This document shows positions 26,663 to 41,737 of a stretch of 64,000 nt of DNA, in pieces. Under the pieces are notes generated by a model that had not been told where the DNA came from, did not search any database, and saw nothing but the letters and a program-made list of their open reading frames with translations. Both the position numbers and the translations under genes were made by a program. The stretch comes from Plasticicumulans acidivorans. Its GTDB lineage: Bacteria; Pseudomonadota; Gammaproteobacteria; Competibacterales; Competibacteraceae. How positions within the stretch are numbered: the first letter of the stretch is position 1; each line of letters starts with the position of its first letter. The stretch spans positions 119,061-183,060 of the forward strand of contig NZ_QGTJ01000009.1 in assembly GCF_003182095.1 (NCBI RefSeq), in the 5' to 3' direction.

Positions 26663-28744
26663 ATGACCCGCATCCGCCATACCCTGTACGAACCACGCCT
26701 GCTGCGCGAGGCGACGCTGGCCGCCGTGCGCAAGCTCACGCCACGCCAGCAGTGGCGCAACCCGGTGATGTTCACCGTCTGGATCGGCAGCCTCGGCACC
26801 ACTGTGCTGTGGCTGACCGCCGTGACCGGCGTTGCTGATGCACCCGCCGACTTCACCCTCGCGGTCTGCCTGTGGCTGTGGTTCACGGTGCTGTTCGCCA
26901 ACTTCGCCGAGGCGCTGGCCGAAGGTCGCGGCAAGGCCCAGGCCGACAGTCTGCGCCGCAGCCGCACGCAGGTGCAGGCCTTGCGCCTGCAGGCTCCGCA
27001 GCGCGAGGCGGGCAGCGAACGTGTCGCTTCGAGCGCGCTGCGTGCCGGCGATCACGTGCTGGTCGAGGCCGGCGAACTGATCCCCGGCGACGGTGAAGTG
27101 GTGGCCGGCATCGCCTCGGTCAACGAGGCCGCGATCACCGGCGAGAGCGCACCGGTGATCCGCGAGGCCGGCGGTGATCGCAGCGCCGTCACCGGCGGCA
27201 CCACGGTGCTGTCGGACTGGCTGATCGTGCGCATCACCAGCAACCCCGGCGAGAGCTTTCTCGATCGCATGATCGCGCTGGTCGAGGGCGCGCAGCGCCA
27301 GCGCACGCCCAACGAGATCGCGCTGGCGATCCTGCTGGCGGCGCTGACGCTGGTGTTCCTGCTGGTGACGGCGACGCTGCTGCCGTTTTCGCAGTACGCG
27401 GCAACGGCCAGCGGCGGCGCAGCGGTGTCGCTGACGGTACTGATCGCGCTGTTCGTCTGCCTGGCGCCAACCACCATCGGCGGCCTGCTCTCGGCGATCG
27501 GCATCGCCGGCATGGATCGCATGATCCAGGCCAACGTCATCGCCACCTCCGGACGGGCGATCGAGGCCGCCGGCGACGTCGACGTGCTGCTGCTCGATAA
27601 GACCGGCACCATCACCCTCGGCAACCGCCAGGCCACCGAGTTCGTACCGGCGCCCGGGGTGGCGGTCGAGCGCCTCGCCGATGCCGCGCAGCTGGCCTCG
27701 CTGGCCGACGAAACCCCCGAGGGACGCAGCATCGTGGTGCTGGCCAAGGAGCGCCACGGCCTGCGCGGGCGCGCGCTCGGCGCGCTGGAAGCGCACTTCG
27801 TGCCGTTCAGTGCACAGACACGCATGAGCGGTGTCGACCTGGCGCAGCGTGAAATCCGCAAGGGCGCGGTCGAGGCCATCGCCGCCTGGCTGCAGCAGCA
27901 CGGCCGCGAGCTGCCGGCGGCGGTACGCGAAGCCGCCGAAACGGTCGCCCGTCAGGGTGCCACGCCGCTGATCGTCGCCGAACGGCCGCTGCCCGGTGGC
28001 CGCGCCGAAGTGCTCGGTCTGGTGCGGCTCAAGGACATCGTCAAGGGCGGCATCCGCGAGCGTTTCGCGCAGTTGCGGGCGATGGGCATCGGTACGGTGA
28101 TGATCACCGGCGACAACGCGCTGACCGCCGCGGCGATCGCCGCCGAGGCCGGCGTCGACGACTTCCTCGCCGAGGCCCGCCCCGAGGACAAGCTGGCGCT
28201 GATCCGCCGCCTGCAGGGCGAAGGCCGGCTGGTGGCGATGACCGGCGACGGTACCAACGATGCGCCGGCGCTGGCGCAGGCCGACGTCGCCGTGGCGATG
28301 AACAGCGGCACGCAGGCGGCCAAAGAAGCCGGCAACATGGTCGACCTCGACTCCAACCCGACCAAGCTGATCGAGATCGTCGCCATCGGCAAACAGCTGC
28401 TGATGACCCGCGGCGCGCTGACCACCTTCAGCCTCGCCAACGACATCGCCAAGTACTTCGCCATCATCCCCGCCGCCTTTGCCGGTACCTACCCGGCGCT
28501 CGGCGCGCTCAATCTGATGCACCTGGCCACGCCGCAGAGTGCGCTGCTGTCGGCGGTGATCTTCAATGCGCTGGTCATCGTCGCGCTGATTCCGCTGGCG
28601 CTGCGCGGCGTCGCCTGGCGGCCGGCGAGCGCCTCGCAGCTGCTGCGCAAGCACCTGCTGCTCTACGGCCTCGGCGGCGTCCTCGTGCCCTTTGTCGGCA
28701 TCAAGCTGATTGACCTGCTGCTGGTCGGTCTCGGCGTGGCCTGA
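26663..28744 (+). CDS. kdpB: Potassium-transporting ATPase subunit B
   Basis: A 693-residue P-type ATPase. The phosphorylated Asp is about residue 312 in [11 protein letters not shown]; the actuator motif is ITGESAPV, and [11 protein letters not shown] is the hinge motif. It hydrolyses ATP to drive high-affinity potassium uptake through KdpA. GGAGG precedes ATG 26663. Length matches the family (682 in E. coli). Confidence 0.97.
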   Translation: MTRIRHTLYEPRLLREATLAAVRKLTPRQQWRNPVMFTVWIGSLGTTVLWLTAVTGVADAPADFTLAVCLWLWFTVLFANFAEALAEGRGKAQADSLRRSRTQVQALRLQAPQREAGSERVASSALRAGDHVLVEAGELIPGDGEVVAGIASVNEAAITGESAPVIREAGGDRSAVTGGTTVLSDWLIVRITSNPGESFLDRMIALVEGAQRQRTPNEIALAILLAALTLVFLLVTATLLPFSQYAATASGGAAVSLTVLIALFVCLAPTTIGGLLSAIGIAGMDRMIQANVIATSGRAIEAAGDVDVLLLDKTGTITLGNRQATEFVPAPGVAVERLADAAQLASLADETPEGRSIVVLAKERHGLRGRALGALEAHFVPFSAQTRMSGVDLAQREIRKGAVEAIAAWLQQHGRELPAAVREAAETVARQGATPLIVAERPLPGGRAEVLGLVRLKDIVKGGIRERFAQLRAMGIGTVMITGDNALTAAAIAAEAGVDDFLAEARPEDKLALIRRLQGEGRLVAMTGDGTNDAPALAQADVAVAMNSGTQAAKEAGNMVDLDSNPTKLIEIVAIGKQLLMTRGALTTFSLANDIAKYFAIIPAAFAGTYPALGALNLMHLATPQSALLSAVIFNALVIVALIPLALRGVAWRPASASQLLRKHLLLYGLGGVLVPFVGIKLIDLLLVGLGVA

Positions 28745-28774
28745 AGGCCGCCACATCCTGGGGAGTTTTCCGCC

Positions 28775-29362
28775 ATGCGTTTCTATCTCGCCACGCTGCG
28801 CCCGGCCCTGCTCGCACTGCTGCTGCTCAGCGCCATCACCGGCCTCGCCTACCCGCTCGCCGTTACCGGGCTGGCGCAGTGGCTGTTTCCCTGGCAGGCC
28901 AACGGCAGCCGCCTGTACACCGCCGACGGCCGCCTGTTCGGCTCGGCGCTGATCGGCCAGTCCTTCACGCGTCCGCAACAGTTCTGGGGCCGGCCATCGG
29001 CGACGCAGCCGGCGGCATATAACGCCGCTGCCTCCGCCGGCGCCAACCTCGGACCACTGCACCCGCAGCTGAGCGAGCTGGTGCAGGCGCGCATCGCCGC
29101 ACTGCGCGCTGCCGACCCGGACAATCCGGCGCCGATCCCGCTCGACCTGCTCACCAGCTCGGCGAGCGGCCTCGATCCGCACATCTCACCGGCCGCCGCA
29201 CAGTGGCAAGCGGTGCGCGTCGCCCGCGCCCGCGGCCTGCCGCTGGCACAAGTGCAGGCGCTGATCGCCGCCTGCCGCGAGCCGCGCCAGTTCGGCGTGC
29301 TCGGCGAAGCGCGGGTGAACGTGGTCCGGCTGAATCAGGCGCTCGACAGGTTGCAACCGTGA
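28775..29362 (+). CDS. kdpC: Potassium-transporting ATPase subunit C
   Basis: A 195-residue protein with one N-terminal membrane span (LRPALLALLLLSAITGLAYPLAVTG, about 9-33) and an exported domain. GQSFTRPQQFWGRPSAT and SGLDPHISPAAAQWQ are typical KdpC segments. It stabilises the KdpAB complex. GGGGAG lies ahead of ATG 28775, 30 bp after kdpB. Confidence 0.96.
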   Translation: MRFYLATLRPALLALLLLSAITGLAYPLAVTGLAQWLFPWQANGSRLYTADGRLFGSALIGQSFTRPQQFWGRPSATQPAAYNAAASAGANLGPLHPQLSELVQARIAALRAADPDNPAPIPLDLLTSSASGLDPHISPAAAQWQAVRVARARGLPLAQVQALIAACREPRQFGVLGEARVNVVRLNQALDRLQP

Positions 29363-29408
29363 GCCGCCGGTGCGACCCCGAACACGCGACGACGCCAGGC
29401 AGGCCGCG

Positions 29409-32113
<2,705 letters not shown>

Positions 32114-32117
<4 letters not shown>

Positions 32118-32827
32118 TCGCCAGCGAATGCCCGGCCGTGCTGATCGTCGAGGACGAAGTCGCGATCCGCCGCTTTCTGCGCACCGCGCTGCGGCCGCAG
32201 GCGCTGCGGCTGTTCGAAGCCGCCAGCGGCAGCGAAGCGCTGCGCCTGGCCGCCGCCGAACAGCCCGACGTGATCCTGCTCGATCTCGGCCTGCCCGATC
32301 TCGATGGCCTGGAGGTGCTGGCGCGGCTGCGTGAATGGACGCAGACGCCGGTGATCATCCTCTCGGCCCGCGGCCAGGAGGCCGACAAGGTGCGCGGACT
32401 GGACGCCGGCGCCGACGACTACCTGGCCAAACCGTTCGGCGTGCCCGAGCTGCTGGCCCGCCTGCGCGTGGCGCTGCGCCACCGCAACCGCAGCGAACAC
32501 AGCACGGTGCTGGTCGCCGGCAGCCTGCGCATCGACCTCGTCGCACGCAAAGTCAGCCGTGACGGCGTCGACATCGCGCTGACGCCGCGCCAGTACCGCG
32601 TGCTCGCCGTGCTCGCCCGTCATGCCGGGCGGGTGGTGACGCAGCAGCAGCTGATCCGCGAGGTCTGGGGCGAGCACAGCGACACCAGCGCCGATTCGGT
32701 GCGCATCGCCATGCACGAGCTGCGGCACCGCCTGGAACCCGACCCGGTACGCCCGCGCTGGCTGCGCACCGAGCCGGGTGTCGGCTATCGCCTGCTCGCC
32801 GAAGACGCCGCCGACCCGGATCGCTGA
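32114..32827 (+). CDS. kdpE: KdpE response regulator
   Basis: A 237-residue OmpR/PhoB-type regulator. The receiver domain has acidic residues Glu13/Asp14 and phosphoacceptor Asp57 (VILLDLGLPDLDG). The winged helix ends with RTEPGVGYRL. It should activate kdpFABC under potassium limitation. Translationally coupled to kdpD. It converges on the old yellow enzyme gene with a 5-bp gap. Confidence 0.95.
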
Positions 32828-32832
32828 GGCGC

Positions 32833-33930
32833 TCAGCCGGCGGTGAACAGCCCTTTCACGCCGTGCGGCGGCGCGCGCCAGTACTGCGGCGGCACCTGCA
32901 CGCTGGCGCCGAGCCTGGCGGCGGCGTGCCAGGGCCAGTGCGGCTCGTAAAGCATGGCGCGGGCCAGGGCGACGGCATCGGCCTGGCCGCTGGCGATGAT
33001 CGACTCAGCGTGCTCGGGCTCGGTGATCAGGCCGACGGCGATCACCGGCACCTCAACCGCGGCTTTCACCGCCTGGGCGAAGGCCACCTGATAGCCCGCC
33101 TGCAGCGGGATCTGCTGGGCGTTCGACAGGCCGCCGCTGGAAACATGAATGGCCGCGCAACCGCGCGCGGCGAGCGCCTGGGCGAAGGCGATGGTGCCGT
33201 CGATGTCCCAGCCGCCGGGCACCCAGTCGCTGGCGGAGACACGCACCCACACCGGCCGCTCGGCCGGGAACTGCGCGCGGATCGCCTCGAACACTTCCAG
33301 CGGGAAGCGCAGGCGGTTTTCCAGGCTGCCGCCGTAGGCATCCTCGCGCCGGTTGCTCAGCGGCGAGAGGAACTGGTGCAGCAGGTAGCCGTGCGCGGCG
33401 TGCAGCTCGACGCCGTCGAGGCCGAGGCGCGCGGCGCGGGCCGCCGCCGCGGCGAAGGCCTCGCGGATGCGCGCCAGCCCGGCGTGATCGAGGGCCAGCG
33501 GCGGCACATCGCCGTCAGTATGGGCCAGCGCCGAAGGCGCGACGGTCTGCCAGCCACCGGCCTCCGGCGCCAGCTGGCCGCCGCCCAGCCACGGCAACTG
33601 CGTCGAGGCCTTGCGCCCGGCATGGGCGAGCTGCACGGCCAGCGGCATCGTCGAGTAACGGCGCACGCCGCTGAGCACGCGCGCCAGCGCCGCTTCGTTG
33701 TCGTCGCTCCACAGGCCGATGTCACTCGGCGAGATGCGCCCTTCCGGGCTGACCGCGGTGGCTTCGAGGATCAGCAGACCGGCGCCGGAAAAGGCCAGCT
33801 GGCCGAGGTGGATCAGGTGCCAGTCGCTGGCGTCGCCGTCTTCGGCGGAGTACTGGCACATCGGTGCGATGACGATGCGGTTGGGCAGCTGCAGGCCGCC
33901 GAGCGACAGCGGTTCGAACAGGTGGCTCAT
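32833..33930 (-). CDS. Old yellow enzyme, NADPH:flavin oxidoreductase (XenA/YqjM-like)
   Basis: A 365-residue FMN TIM barrel. Cys25 in APMCQYSA and the ELHAAHGYLLHQFLSPLSN region, with the two substrate-binding histidines, mark the thermophilic-like/XenA class. These enzymes reduce activated C=C bonds and some xenobiotics such as nitro compounds. GGAGGA precedes ATG 33930. It stands alone on the minus strand with a 216-bp upstream gap shared with the PEP-CTERM gene. Physiological substrate unknown. Confidence 0.9.
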   Translation of the reverse strand: MSHLFEPLSLGGLQLPNRIVIAPMCQYSAEDGDASDWHLIHLGQLAFSGAGLLILEATAVSPEGRISPSDIGLWSDDNEAALARVLSGVRRYSTMPLAVQLAHAGRKASTQLPWLGGGQLAPEAGGWQTVAPSALAHTDGDVPPLALDHAGLARIREAFAAAAARAARLGLDGVELHAAHGYLLHQFLSPLSNRREDAYGGSLENRLRFPLEVFEAIRAQFPAERPVWVRVSASDWVPGGWDIDGTIAFAQALAARGCAAIHVSSGGLSNAQQIPLQAGYQVAFAQAVKAAVEVPVIAVGLITEPEHAESIIASGQADAVALARAMLYEPHWPWHAAARLGASVQVPPQYWRAPPHGVKGLFTAG

Positions 33931-34146
33931 CGGGGAATCCTCCGGCAAACGGCCAGTTGTGCGTCGCGGCACACGGTACGTGCCGGCCGGCGCGGGCACC
34001 AAGGCGCGCGCCGTTTGGCTGCCAGACGGCAAAGCCACAGCTCGCCCGTCGATGAGTGCATCTCGATGTATTGACACGGATATATCGAAACCGCGACTGT
34101 CGCCCTGCCCCCCGCCTTTCCGTCTTTTCATCTGGAGACCGCCCCG

Positions 34147-35220
34147 ATGCACCTTCCCGTCATCCCGCGCTCGCGTCTGCGCCCCGCCCTCGCCGCGCTG
34201 CTGCTCGGCACCAGCAGCCTGCTGCACGCAGCACCGACCACCAGCGAATTCAGCCTGTCCGGTGATGTGCTCAACCCCGGCACCTACCAGCTCGACGATC
34301 TGCTGGCGCTGCCGGCCGTCAGCGAGTCGGTCAGCTACGGCACCGGCCACGGCCCGGTCAGTGCCGAGTTCACCGGCGCCAGCCTGTGGTCGCTGCTGCA
34401 GGCCGCCGGCATCAAGGTCGATGCGGCGGTGAAAAACGATCTGATCAGCAAGTACGTGGTCGCCACCGGCAGCGACGGCTATCGCGCCGTCTACTCGATC
34501 GCCGAACTCTCACCGCAGTTCGGCGGCAGCGGCACACCGGCGCTGGTGGCCTACACGATGGACGGCGCCGCGCTCGGCAGCAGCGGCTTCGCCCGCACCA
34601 CCGCACCGGGCGACGCGGCCGGCGGCCGTTACGTCTCCAACCTCGCCAGCCTGCAGGTGTTCGACGCCCCGGCGGCGGCGGTGAGCGGCGGCGGCGTGTC
34701 GAGCGCGTTCACGCTCGACGGCACGGTGAGCACGGCGCTGAGTTTCGACCTCGCGGCGCTGCAGAGCATGAGCACGGTGACCGAGGCGGTCAGCTACGTC
34801 ACCAGCAAGGGCACGGTGTCGGCGACCTTCACCGGCGTGCCGCTGTGGTCGCTGCTGACGATGGCCGGCATCGTTAGCGACCCCGACGTGAAGAACGATC
34901 TGCTCGGCAAGGTGCTGATCGCCACCGGCAGTGACGGCTATCAGGCGGTGTTCTCGCTGGCCGAGCTCGACCCGGCCTTCGGCGGCAATGCCAGCCTGCC
35001 GATCATGGTCGCCTTCGAGATGGACGGCGCGCTGCTGACCGACGATGGCTTCGCCCGCCTGGTGGTGCCGGAGGACATCGCCGGCGGCCGCTATGTCTCC
35101 AACCTGGTCAGCCTGCAGCTGATCGACGCGCCACGCGCGGTGCCGGTGCCGGGCACGCTCGGTCTGGCCGTGCTCGGCCTGGGCCTGCTCGGTCGCCGGC
35201 GCGCACGCCGTCTGCACTGA
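34147..35220 (+). CDS. PEP-CTERM-type exported protein with duplicated sulfite-oxidase-like domain
   Basis: A 357-residue protein with a signal peptide (cut after about LLHAAP) and a C-terminal sorting tail: VPVPGTLGLAVLGLGLLG then RRRARR, typical of exosortase-processed PEP-CTERM proteins. Two tandem repeats of about 140 residues share LWSLLQAAGI/LWSLLTMAGI, VKNDL, ATGSDGYRAV/ATGSDGYQAV, AEL, FGG and GGRYVSNL. The repeats resemble the molybdopterin oxidoreductase (sulfite-oxidase) fold, but I see no conserved cofactor cysteine, so a binding role is likelier than catalysis. ATG 34147 follows GGAG. The function is unknown. Confidence 0.75.
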   Translation: MHLPVIPRSRLRPALAALLLGTSSLLHAAPTTSEFSLSGDVLNPGTYQLDDLLALPAVSESVSYGTGHGPVSAEFTGASLWSLLQAAGIKVDAAVKNDLISKYVVATGSDGYRAVYSIAELSPQFGGSGTPALVAYTMDGAALGSSGFARTTAPGDAAGGRYVSNLASLQVFDAPAAAVSGGGVSSAFTLDGTVSTALSFDLAALQSMSTVTEAVSYVTSKGTVSATFTGVPLWSLLTMAGIVSDPDVKNDLLGKVLIATGSDGYQAVFSLAELDPAFGGNASLPIMVAFEMDGALLTDDGFARLVVPEDIAGGRYVSNLVSLQLIDAPRAVPVPGTLGLAVLGLGLLGRRRARRLH

Positions 35221-35261
35221 GTTGATGCGGCGCAGCTGATCACGGCAGCCGCGCCCACGGC

Positions 35262-35304
35262 GGCGACATCGCTCGGGCTGCAGGCCGCGATGTCGCCTTT
35301 CTTT
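35262..35304 (+). terminator. Rho-independent terminator after the PEP-CTERM gene
   Basis: GGCGACATCGC (35262-35272) and GCGATGTCGCC (35287-35297) are perfect complements around a 14-base loop, followed by TTTCTTT. It ends the 34147-35220 gene, so the next exported protein has its own promoter in the AT-rich stretch at about 35310-35390. Confidence 0.8.
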
Positions 35305-35456
35305 ACGCAAGCTAACGAAAACCTCACATTTAAAAACGTTAATGAATGTCAACCTATTGAATTAAATTTTCTTAATAGTCTCAGGCACTGGCTTTGCTTC
35401 AGGCAGGCCGCCGGCGACCGGCCGGACCTCCCGATCCCTTTCCCGTGCCTGAAGAA

Positions 35457-36611
35457 ATGACAACAACAACAATCAGCAACCCTCTTTGCGCCGCCCTGCT
35501 GGTTGGCGGCGCCTTTGCGGCCAGCGCGGCGCAGGCCTGGACCATCACCGACCTCGGCACGCTGCCCGGTCCTTACGAACAGAGCGTGGCCTACGCGATC
35601 AGCGACAGCGGGCTGATCAGCGGTGGCAGTGCCAGCGCCGGCGGCGGCTTCCACGCCGTGCGCTGGAGCGCGCCGGGCACGCCCGTCGATCTCGGCCTGC
35701 TGCCCGGCGGCAACCCTTACTCGTATGGCTACAGCATCAACAGCGCCGGGCAGATCGCCGGGGCCGCCTTGGCTCCGGGGGGCCTGCTGTATGCCGCGCG
35801 CGCCGTGCTCTGGCAGGCCGACGGCAGCCTGCTGGCGTTGCCCGATCTGCCGGGCGGCGGTCAGGAAAGCGCCGCTTACGACATCAATGAAGCCGGTCAG
35901 ATCGTCGGCTACGCCAGCGCCGGCACCGGCTACCGTGCCTTCCTCTGGTCGGCCGCCAGCGGCATGCAGAACCTTGGTGATCTGCCGGGCGGCAGCAATC
36001 TGAGCGTCGCCAACAGCCTCAACGATCACGGTCAGGTGGTCGGCTACTCCAATGCCTTCACCGGCGACCGTGCCTTCCTCTGGTCGGCGGCGACGGGCAT
36101 GCAGAACCTCGGCGATCTCGCCGGCGGCGCGAACTACAGCCAGGCGCTGGCGATCAACAACGCCGGTCAGGTGGTCGGCAGCAGCGGTGTCGCCGGCGGC
36201 GGCCACGCCTTTCTCTGGTCCAGCGCGACCGGCATGGTCGATCTCGGCGATCTCGCCGGCGGTCTGGAAGCGAGCACGGCGCTGGCGATCAACGATCTGG
36301 GCAGCATCGTCGGCACCGGCTCGGTCGACGGCAACGTGCAGCACGCCGTGCTCTGGGAAAACGGCGGCATTCTCGATCTGTCGCTGCTGCCGGAAGTCGC
36401 CGCCGCCGGCTGGTCGTATCTGGAACAGGCCACCGGCATCAACACCCGCGGCCAGATCGTCGGCTTCGGCGTGATCGACGACAGCACACACGCCTTCCTG
36501 CTGACGCCCTCGGCCCCCGCCAGCAGCACACCGAACGCCGTGCCGCTGCCGTCGAGCATTGCCCTGTTCGGCGCCGGACTCGGCCTGTTCGGGCTGCGCC
36601 GCCGGCGCTGA
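35457..36611 (+). CDS. HAF-repeat exported protein with PEP-CTERM-type tail
   Basis: A 384-residue protein. After a signal peptide (AALLVGGAFAASAAQA) it consists of about seven repeats of roughly 45 residues, each following DLG.LPGG...A..IN..GQ.VG.S...G..AFLWS, the HAF extracellular repeat. The C-terminus VPLPSSIALFGAGLGLFG followed by LRRRR is a PEP-CTERM-type sorting signal. The protein is probably secreted or attached to the exopolysaccharide-bearing cell surface by an exosortase encoded elsewhere. ATG 35457 is chosen because it gives a normal signal peptide; an upstream reading does not. Confidence 0.8.
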   Translation: MTTTTISNPLCAALLVGGAFAASAAQAWTITDLGTLPGPYEQSVAYAISDSGLISGGSASAGGGFHAVRWSAPGTPVDLGLLPGGNPYSYGYSINSAGQIAGAALAPGGLLYAARAVLWQADGSLLALPDLPGGGQESAAYDINEAGQIVGYASAGTGYRAFLWSAASGMQNLGDLPGGSNLSVANSLNDHGQVVGYSNAFTGDRAFLWSAATGMQNLGDLAGGANYSQALAINNAGQVVGSSGVAGGGHAFLWSSATGMVDLGDLAGGLEASTALAINDLGSIVGTGSVDGNVQHAVLWENGGILDLSLLPEVAAAGWSYLEQATGINTRGQIVGFGVIDDSTHAFLLTPSAPASSTPNAVPLPSSIALFGAGLGLFGLRRRR

Positions 36612-36852
36612 CAGCCGGCAGCGCCTCGACAAACGTCGTGCATTCCTCCGCACGCACGCCCACGAACGTCTACGCTTGGCCTCGGCTGTTCAGACCATCG
36701 GCGCTTCGCGCCACGGTCGAACGCGCGCCAGGCGCACGCTCTGGGCTCTTCCTCCGGGCCAGACCGCATGTACGGCCAGGGGATCTTGGTGGCACGGACG
36801 CCACCTGTTTTAAATCTTCCGCCGCCTCGCCATATCCCGCTCACCGCACCGC
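36612..36852. other. Intergenic gap without visible features
   Basis: This 241-bp gap lies between the HAF protein (plus) and the cation ATPase (minus), which converge. I see no gene, terminator with T-run or repeat that I can support. Confidence 0.5.
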
Positions 36853-39486
<2,634 letters not shown>

Positions 39487-39554
39487 CGCGGACTCCTGCG
39501 AGTGGCTCCCGCAGCAGGTCTAGCAGAGTCGCGCACGCCGCCACTTGCGCCGGA

Positions 39555-39878
39555 TCAGGCGCGCCAGCCGTGGACGATGATCAGCACGCCGAGCAGCATC
39601 ACCGCCGCCCCGAGCCAGTCGCTCGGCGCCAGCGGCACATCGTCAATGAAGCGCAGCCACAGCAGTGCCACACCGACGTAGACGCCGCCATAAGCCGCGT
39701 ACACCCGCCCGCTCGCCGCCGGATGCAGGCTGAGCAGCCAGGCGAACAGCGCCAGGCTGGCCGCCGCCGGCAGCAGCCAGTACACCGGGCCATCCCGCCG
39801 CAGCCACAGATACGGCAGATAGCAGCCGACGATCTCGGCCACTGCCGTGACCAGGTACAGCAGGAAGGTGCGCAGCAT
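39555..39878 (-). CDS. YnfA/UPF0060-family membrane protein
   Basis: A 107-residue protein with four predicted membrane helices, typical of UPF0060: [41 protein letters not shown] and a C-terminal GVLIIVHGW. The family is related to small multidrug-resistance transporters, but its substrate is not established. It lies 68 bp upstream of the P-type ATPase on the same strand and divergent from the permease operon. Confidence 0.88.
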   Translation of the reverse strand: MLRTFLLYLVTAVAEIVGCYLPYLWLRRDGPVYWLLPAAASLALFAWLLSLHPAASGRVYAAYGGVYVGVALLWLRFIDDVPLAPSDWLGAAVMLLGVLIIVHGWRA

Positions 39879-39995
39879 CGGATGGCCCCCGGATTCGCTG
39901 CCGACAGCATGCCCGCGCGGCGCGATCGCTGGCGAATGCGGCCGTCGTACGCCGTCGCCTGATCTGCGTCAGCGGATGCTCACATTCAGCCGCAC

Positions 39996-40018
39996 ATATA
40001 TACGCGATGGCATATATT
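39996..40018. promoter_or_regulatory. AT-rich inverted repeat, candidate ArsR operator
   Basis: ATATATA (39996-40002) and CATATAT (40011-40017) flank a GC-rich spacer, about 30 bases ahead of the permease ATG. ArsR/SmtB proteins bind ATAT-N-ATAT type repeats, and an ArsR gene is third in this operon, so autoregulation is likely. Confidence 0.55.
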
Positions 40019-40047
40019 CAGGGCACTTCATGCGCGGAGCACACACC

Positions 40048-41088
40048 ATGCAAAGTGAACGCCTGTCCTCCCCGCTGCCACTGGCGCGCGCCTGGCTGTG
40101 GCTCGCCGCCGTGCCGCTGTGGTGGCTGGTCTACCTCCAGCTGACGCCGCTGAGTGATGCGCTGTTTGCGCTGCTGCCGCTGTCGCGGGCTGACGCGCTC
40201 GGCGAGGCGGTCTACTTCTTCATCTTCGAGGTGCCGAAGGTGCTGCTGCTGCTGACGGCGGTGGTGTTCGTCATGGGCGTGGTGCGCTCGTACTTTTCCG
40301 CCGAGCACACGCGCGCGCTGCTCGCCGGGCGGGCGGAAGGCGTCGGCAACGTGCTCGCCGCGCTGCTCGGCGTGGTCACGCCGTTCTGCTCGTGCTCGGC
40401 GGTGCCGCTGTTCATCGGTTTTCTCAGCGCCGGCGTGCCGCTCGGCGTGACGCTGTCGTTCCTGATCGCCGCGCCGATGGTCAACGAGATCGCCCTCGGC
40501 CTGCTGTTCGCGATGTTCGGCTGGAAGATCGCCGCGCTGTATCTGGGGCTGGGTCTGGCGGTGGCGATGCTGGCCGGCTGGATCATCGGCCGGCTGAAGC
40601 TCGAAGGCTGGGTCGAAGACTGGGTGCTGGCGCGGCCGAAGACTGCCGCCAGCGTCAGTGATGCCGGCCTGCACTGGCGCGAGCGCATCGACGCCGGCCA
40701 GGACGCGGTCGTCGACATCGTCGGCAAGGTCTGGCCCTACGTGCTGCTCGGCATCGCCGCCGGCGCCGGCATCCACGGTTACGTGCCGGCCGACTTCATG
40801 GCCGGGCTGATGGGCCGCGAGGCCTGGTGGAGCGTGCCGCTGGCGGTGCTGTTCGGCGTGCCGATGTATTCCAATGCCGCCGGCATCATCCCGGTGGTCG
40901 AGGCGCTGCTGTCCAAGGGCGCGGCGCTCGGTACCGTGCTGGCGTTCATGATGTCGGTGATCGCGCTGTCCTTCCCGGAGATGGTGATCCTGCGCAAGGT
41001 GCTCAAGCCGCAGCTGATCGCCACCTTCATCGCCGTCGTCGCCGCCGGCATCCTGCTGGTCGGCTACGTCTTCAACCTCGTGCTGTGA
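40048..41088 (+). CDS. YraQ/ArsP_1-family permease
   Basis: A 346-residue membrane protein with about eight spans. TPFCSCSAVPLFIGFLSAG (about 110-128), then LIAAPMVNEIALGLLF, is the signature of this family, including the Cys pair CSC. Relatives include ArsP exporters of methylated or organic arsenicals. GGAG lies 8 bases before ATG 40048. It is first of three tightly packed genes with a thioredoxin-like protein and ArsR, an arrangement seen for metalloid-responsive permeases. The substrate is inferred only. Confidence 0.85.
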   Translation: MQSERLSSPLPLARAWLWLAAVPLWWLVYLQLTPLSDALFALLPLSRADALGEAVYFFIFEVPKVLLLLTAVVFVMGVVRSYFSAEHTRALLAGRAEGVGNVLAALLGVVTPFCSCSAVPLFIGFLSAGVPLGVTLSFLIAAPMVNEIALGLLFAMFGWKIAALYLGLGLAVAMLAGWIIGRLKLEGWVEDWVLARPKTAASVSDAGLHWRERIDAGQDAVVDIVGKVWPYVLLGIAAGAGIHGYVPADFMAGLMGREAWWSVPLAVLFGVPMYSNAAGIIPVVEALLSKGAALGTVLAFMMSVIALSFPEMVILRKVLKPQLIATFIAVVAAGILLVGYVFNLVL

Positions 41089-41098
41089 GGCGCATTCC

Positions 41099-41332
41099 AT
41101 GAAAATCCAGATCCTCGGCAGCGGCTGCCAGAAGTGCCAGAAGCTCGCCGAATACGCGACGCAGGCGGCCGATGAGCTCGGCCTCGATTACACGCTGGAG
41201 AAGATCACCGACCCCGGTACCATCGTCGACATGGGCGTGATGCAGACGCCGGCGCTCGCCGTCGACGGCGTCGTCAAGCTCGCCGGCCACCTCGCCGGCG
41301 TCGAGGCGCTGAAGCCGCTGCTGCGGGGCTGA
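41099..41332 (+). CDS. Small thioredoxin-like (redox-active disulfide) protein
   Basis: A 77-residue thioredoxin-fold protein with a CxxC motif GSGCQKCQKL (Cys10, Cys13) and a cis-Pro loop MQTPALAVDG. It belongs to the minimal thioredoxin family often found next to YraQ-type permeases. It lies 10 bp after the permease and 2 bp before arsR. It may reduce the permease's conserved cysteines or the metalloid; this is inference from context. Confidence 0.85.
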   Translation: MKIQILGSGCQKCQKLAEYATQAADELGLDYTLEKITDPGTIVDMGVMQTPALAVDGVVKLAGHLAGVEALKPLLRG

Positions 41333-41334
41333 CG

Positions 41335-41697
41335 ATGAGCGCACGCCGACTCGATCCCACCACGCTGCTGCGCGCCCTCGTCGACCCGACGCGGGCGCGC
41401 ATCATGGCGCTGCTCGACGGCGAGCCCGATATCTGCGTCTGCGAGTTCTGTCACGCGCTGGCCGAGACGCAGCCGAAAATCTCGCGCCACCTCGCCGCGC
41501 TGCGCGCCGCCGAACTGGTCGTCGACCGCCGCGAGGGCACGCGCGTGTTCTACGCGCTGCACCCGCGGCTGCCAGCCTGGGCACGCAGCCTGCTCGGCGC
41601 GCTCGCCCACGGTTTCGCCGACGATGCCGCGCTGCGCAGCGCGCGCACGCGACTGCAGCAGATGCCGCAGCGACCGCAGCGCGCGAACGCCGCCTGA
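41335..41697 (+). CDS. arsR: ArsR-family metalloregulator
   Basis: A 120-residue winged-helix protein. ICVCEFCHALAETQPKISRHL contains the type-I As(III) site C-x-C-x2-C (Cys34, Cys36, Cys39) on the DNA-recognition helix. Binding of arsenite or antimonite releases it from DNA. It is the third gene of the permease/thioredoxin operon and probably controls the inverted repeat at 39996. It could also act on the second arsenic operon, which has no arsR beside it. Confidence 0.92.
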   Translation: MSARRLDPTTLLRALVDPTRARIMALLDGEPDICVCEFCHALAETQPKISRHLAALRAAELVVDRREGTRVFYALHPRLPAWARSLLGALAHGFADDAALRSARTRLQQMPQRPQRANAA

Positions 41698-41737
41698 ACC
41701 CCCGCCCAGCGACCGGCGCAAGCACGCCACCTCGCCG

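Noticed and set aside
26276..29182. Very long minus-strand reading frame over kdpB and kdpC
   Set aside because: It is composed of Arg/Gln/Ala-rich low-complexity sequence and overlaps conserved kdp genes; an antisense artefact of codon bias.
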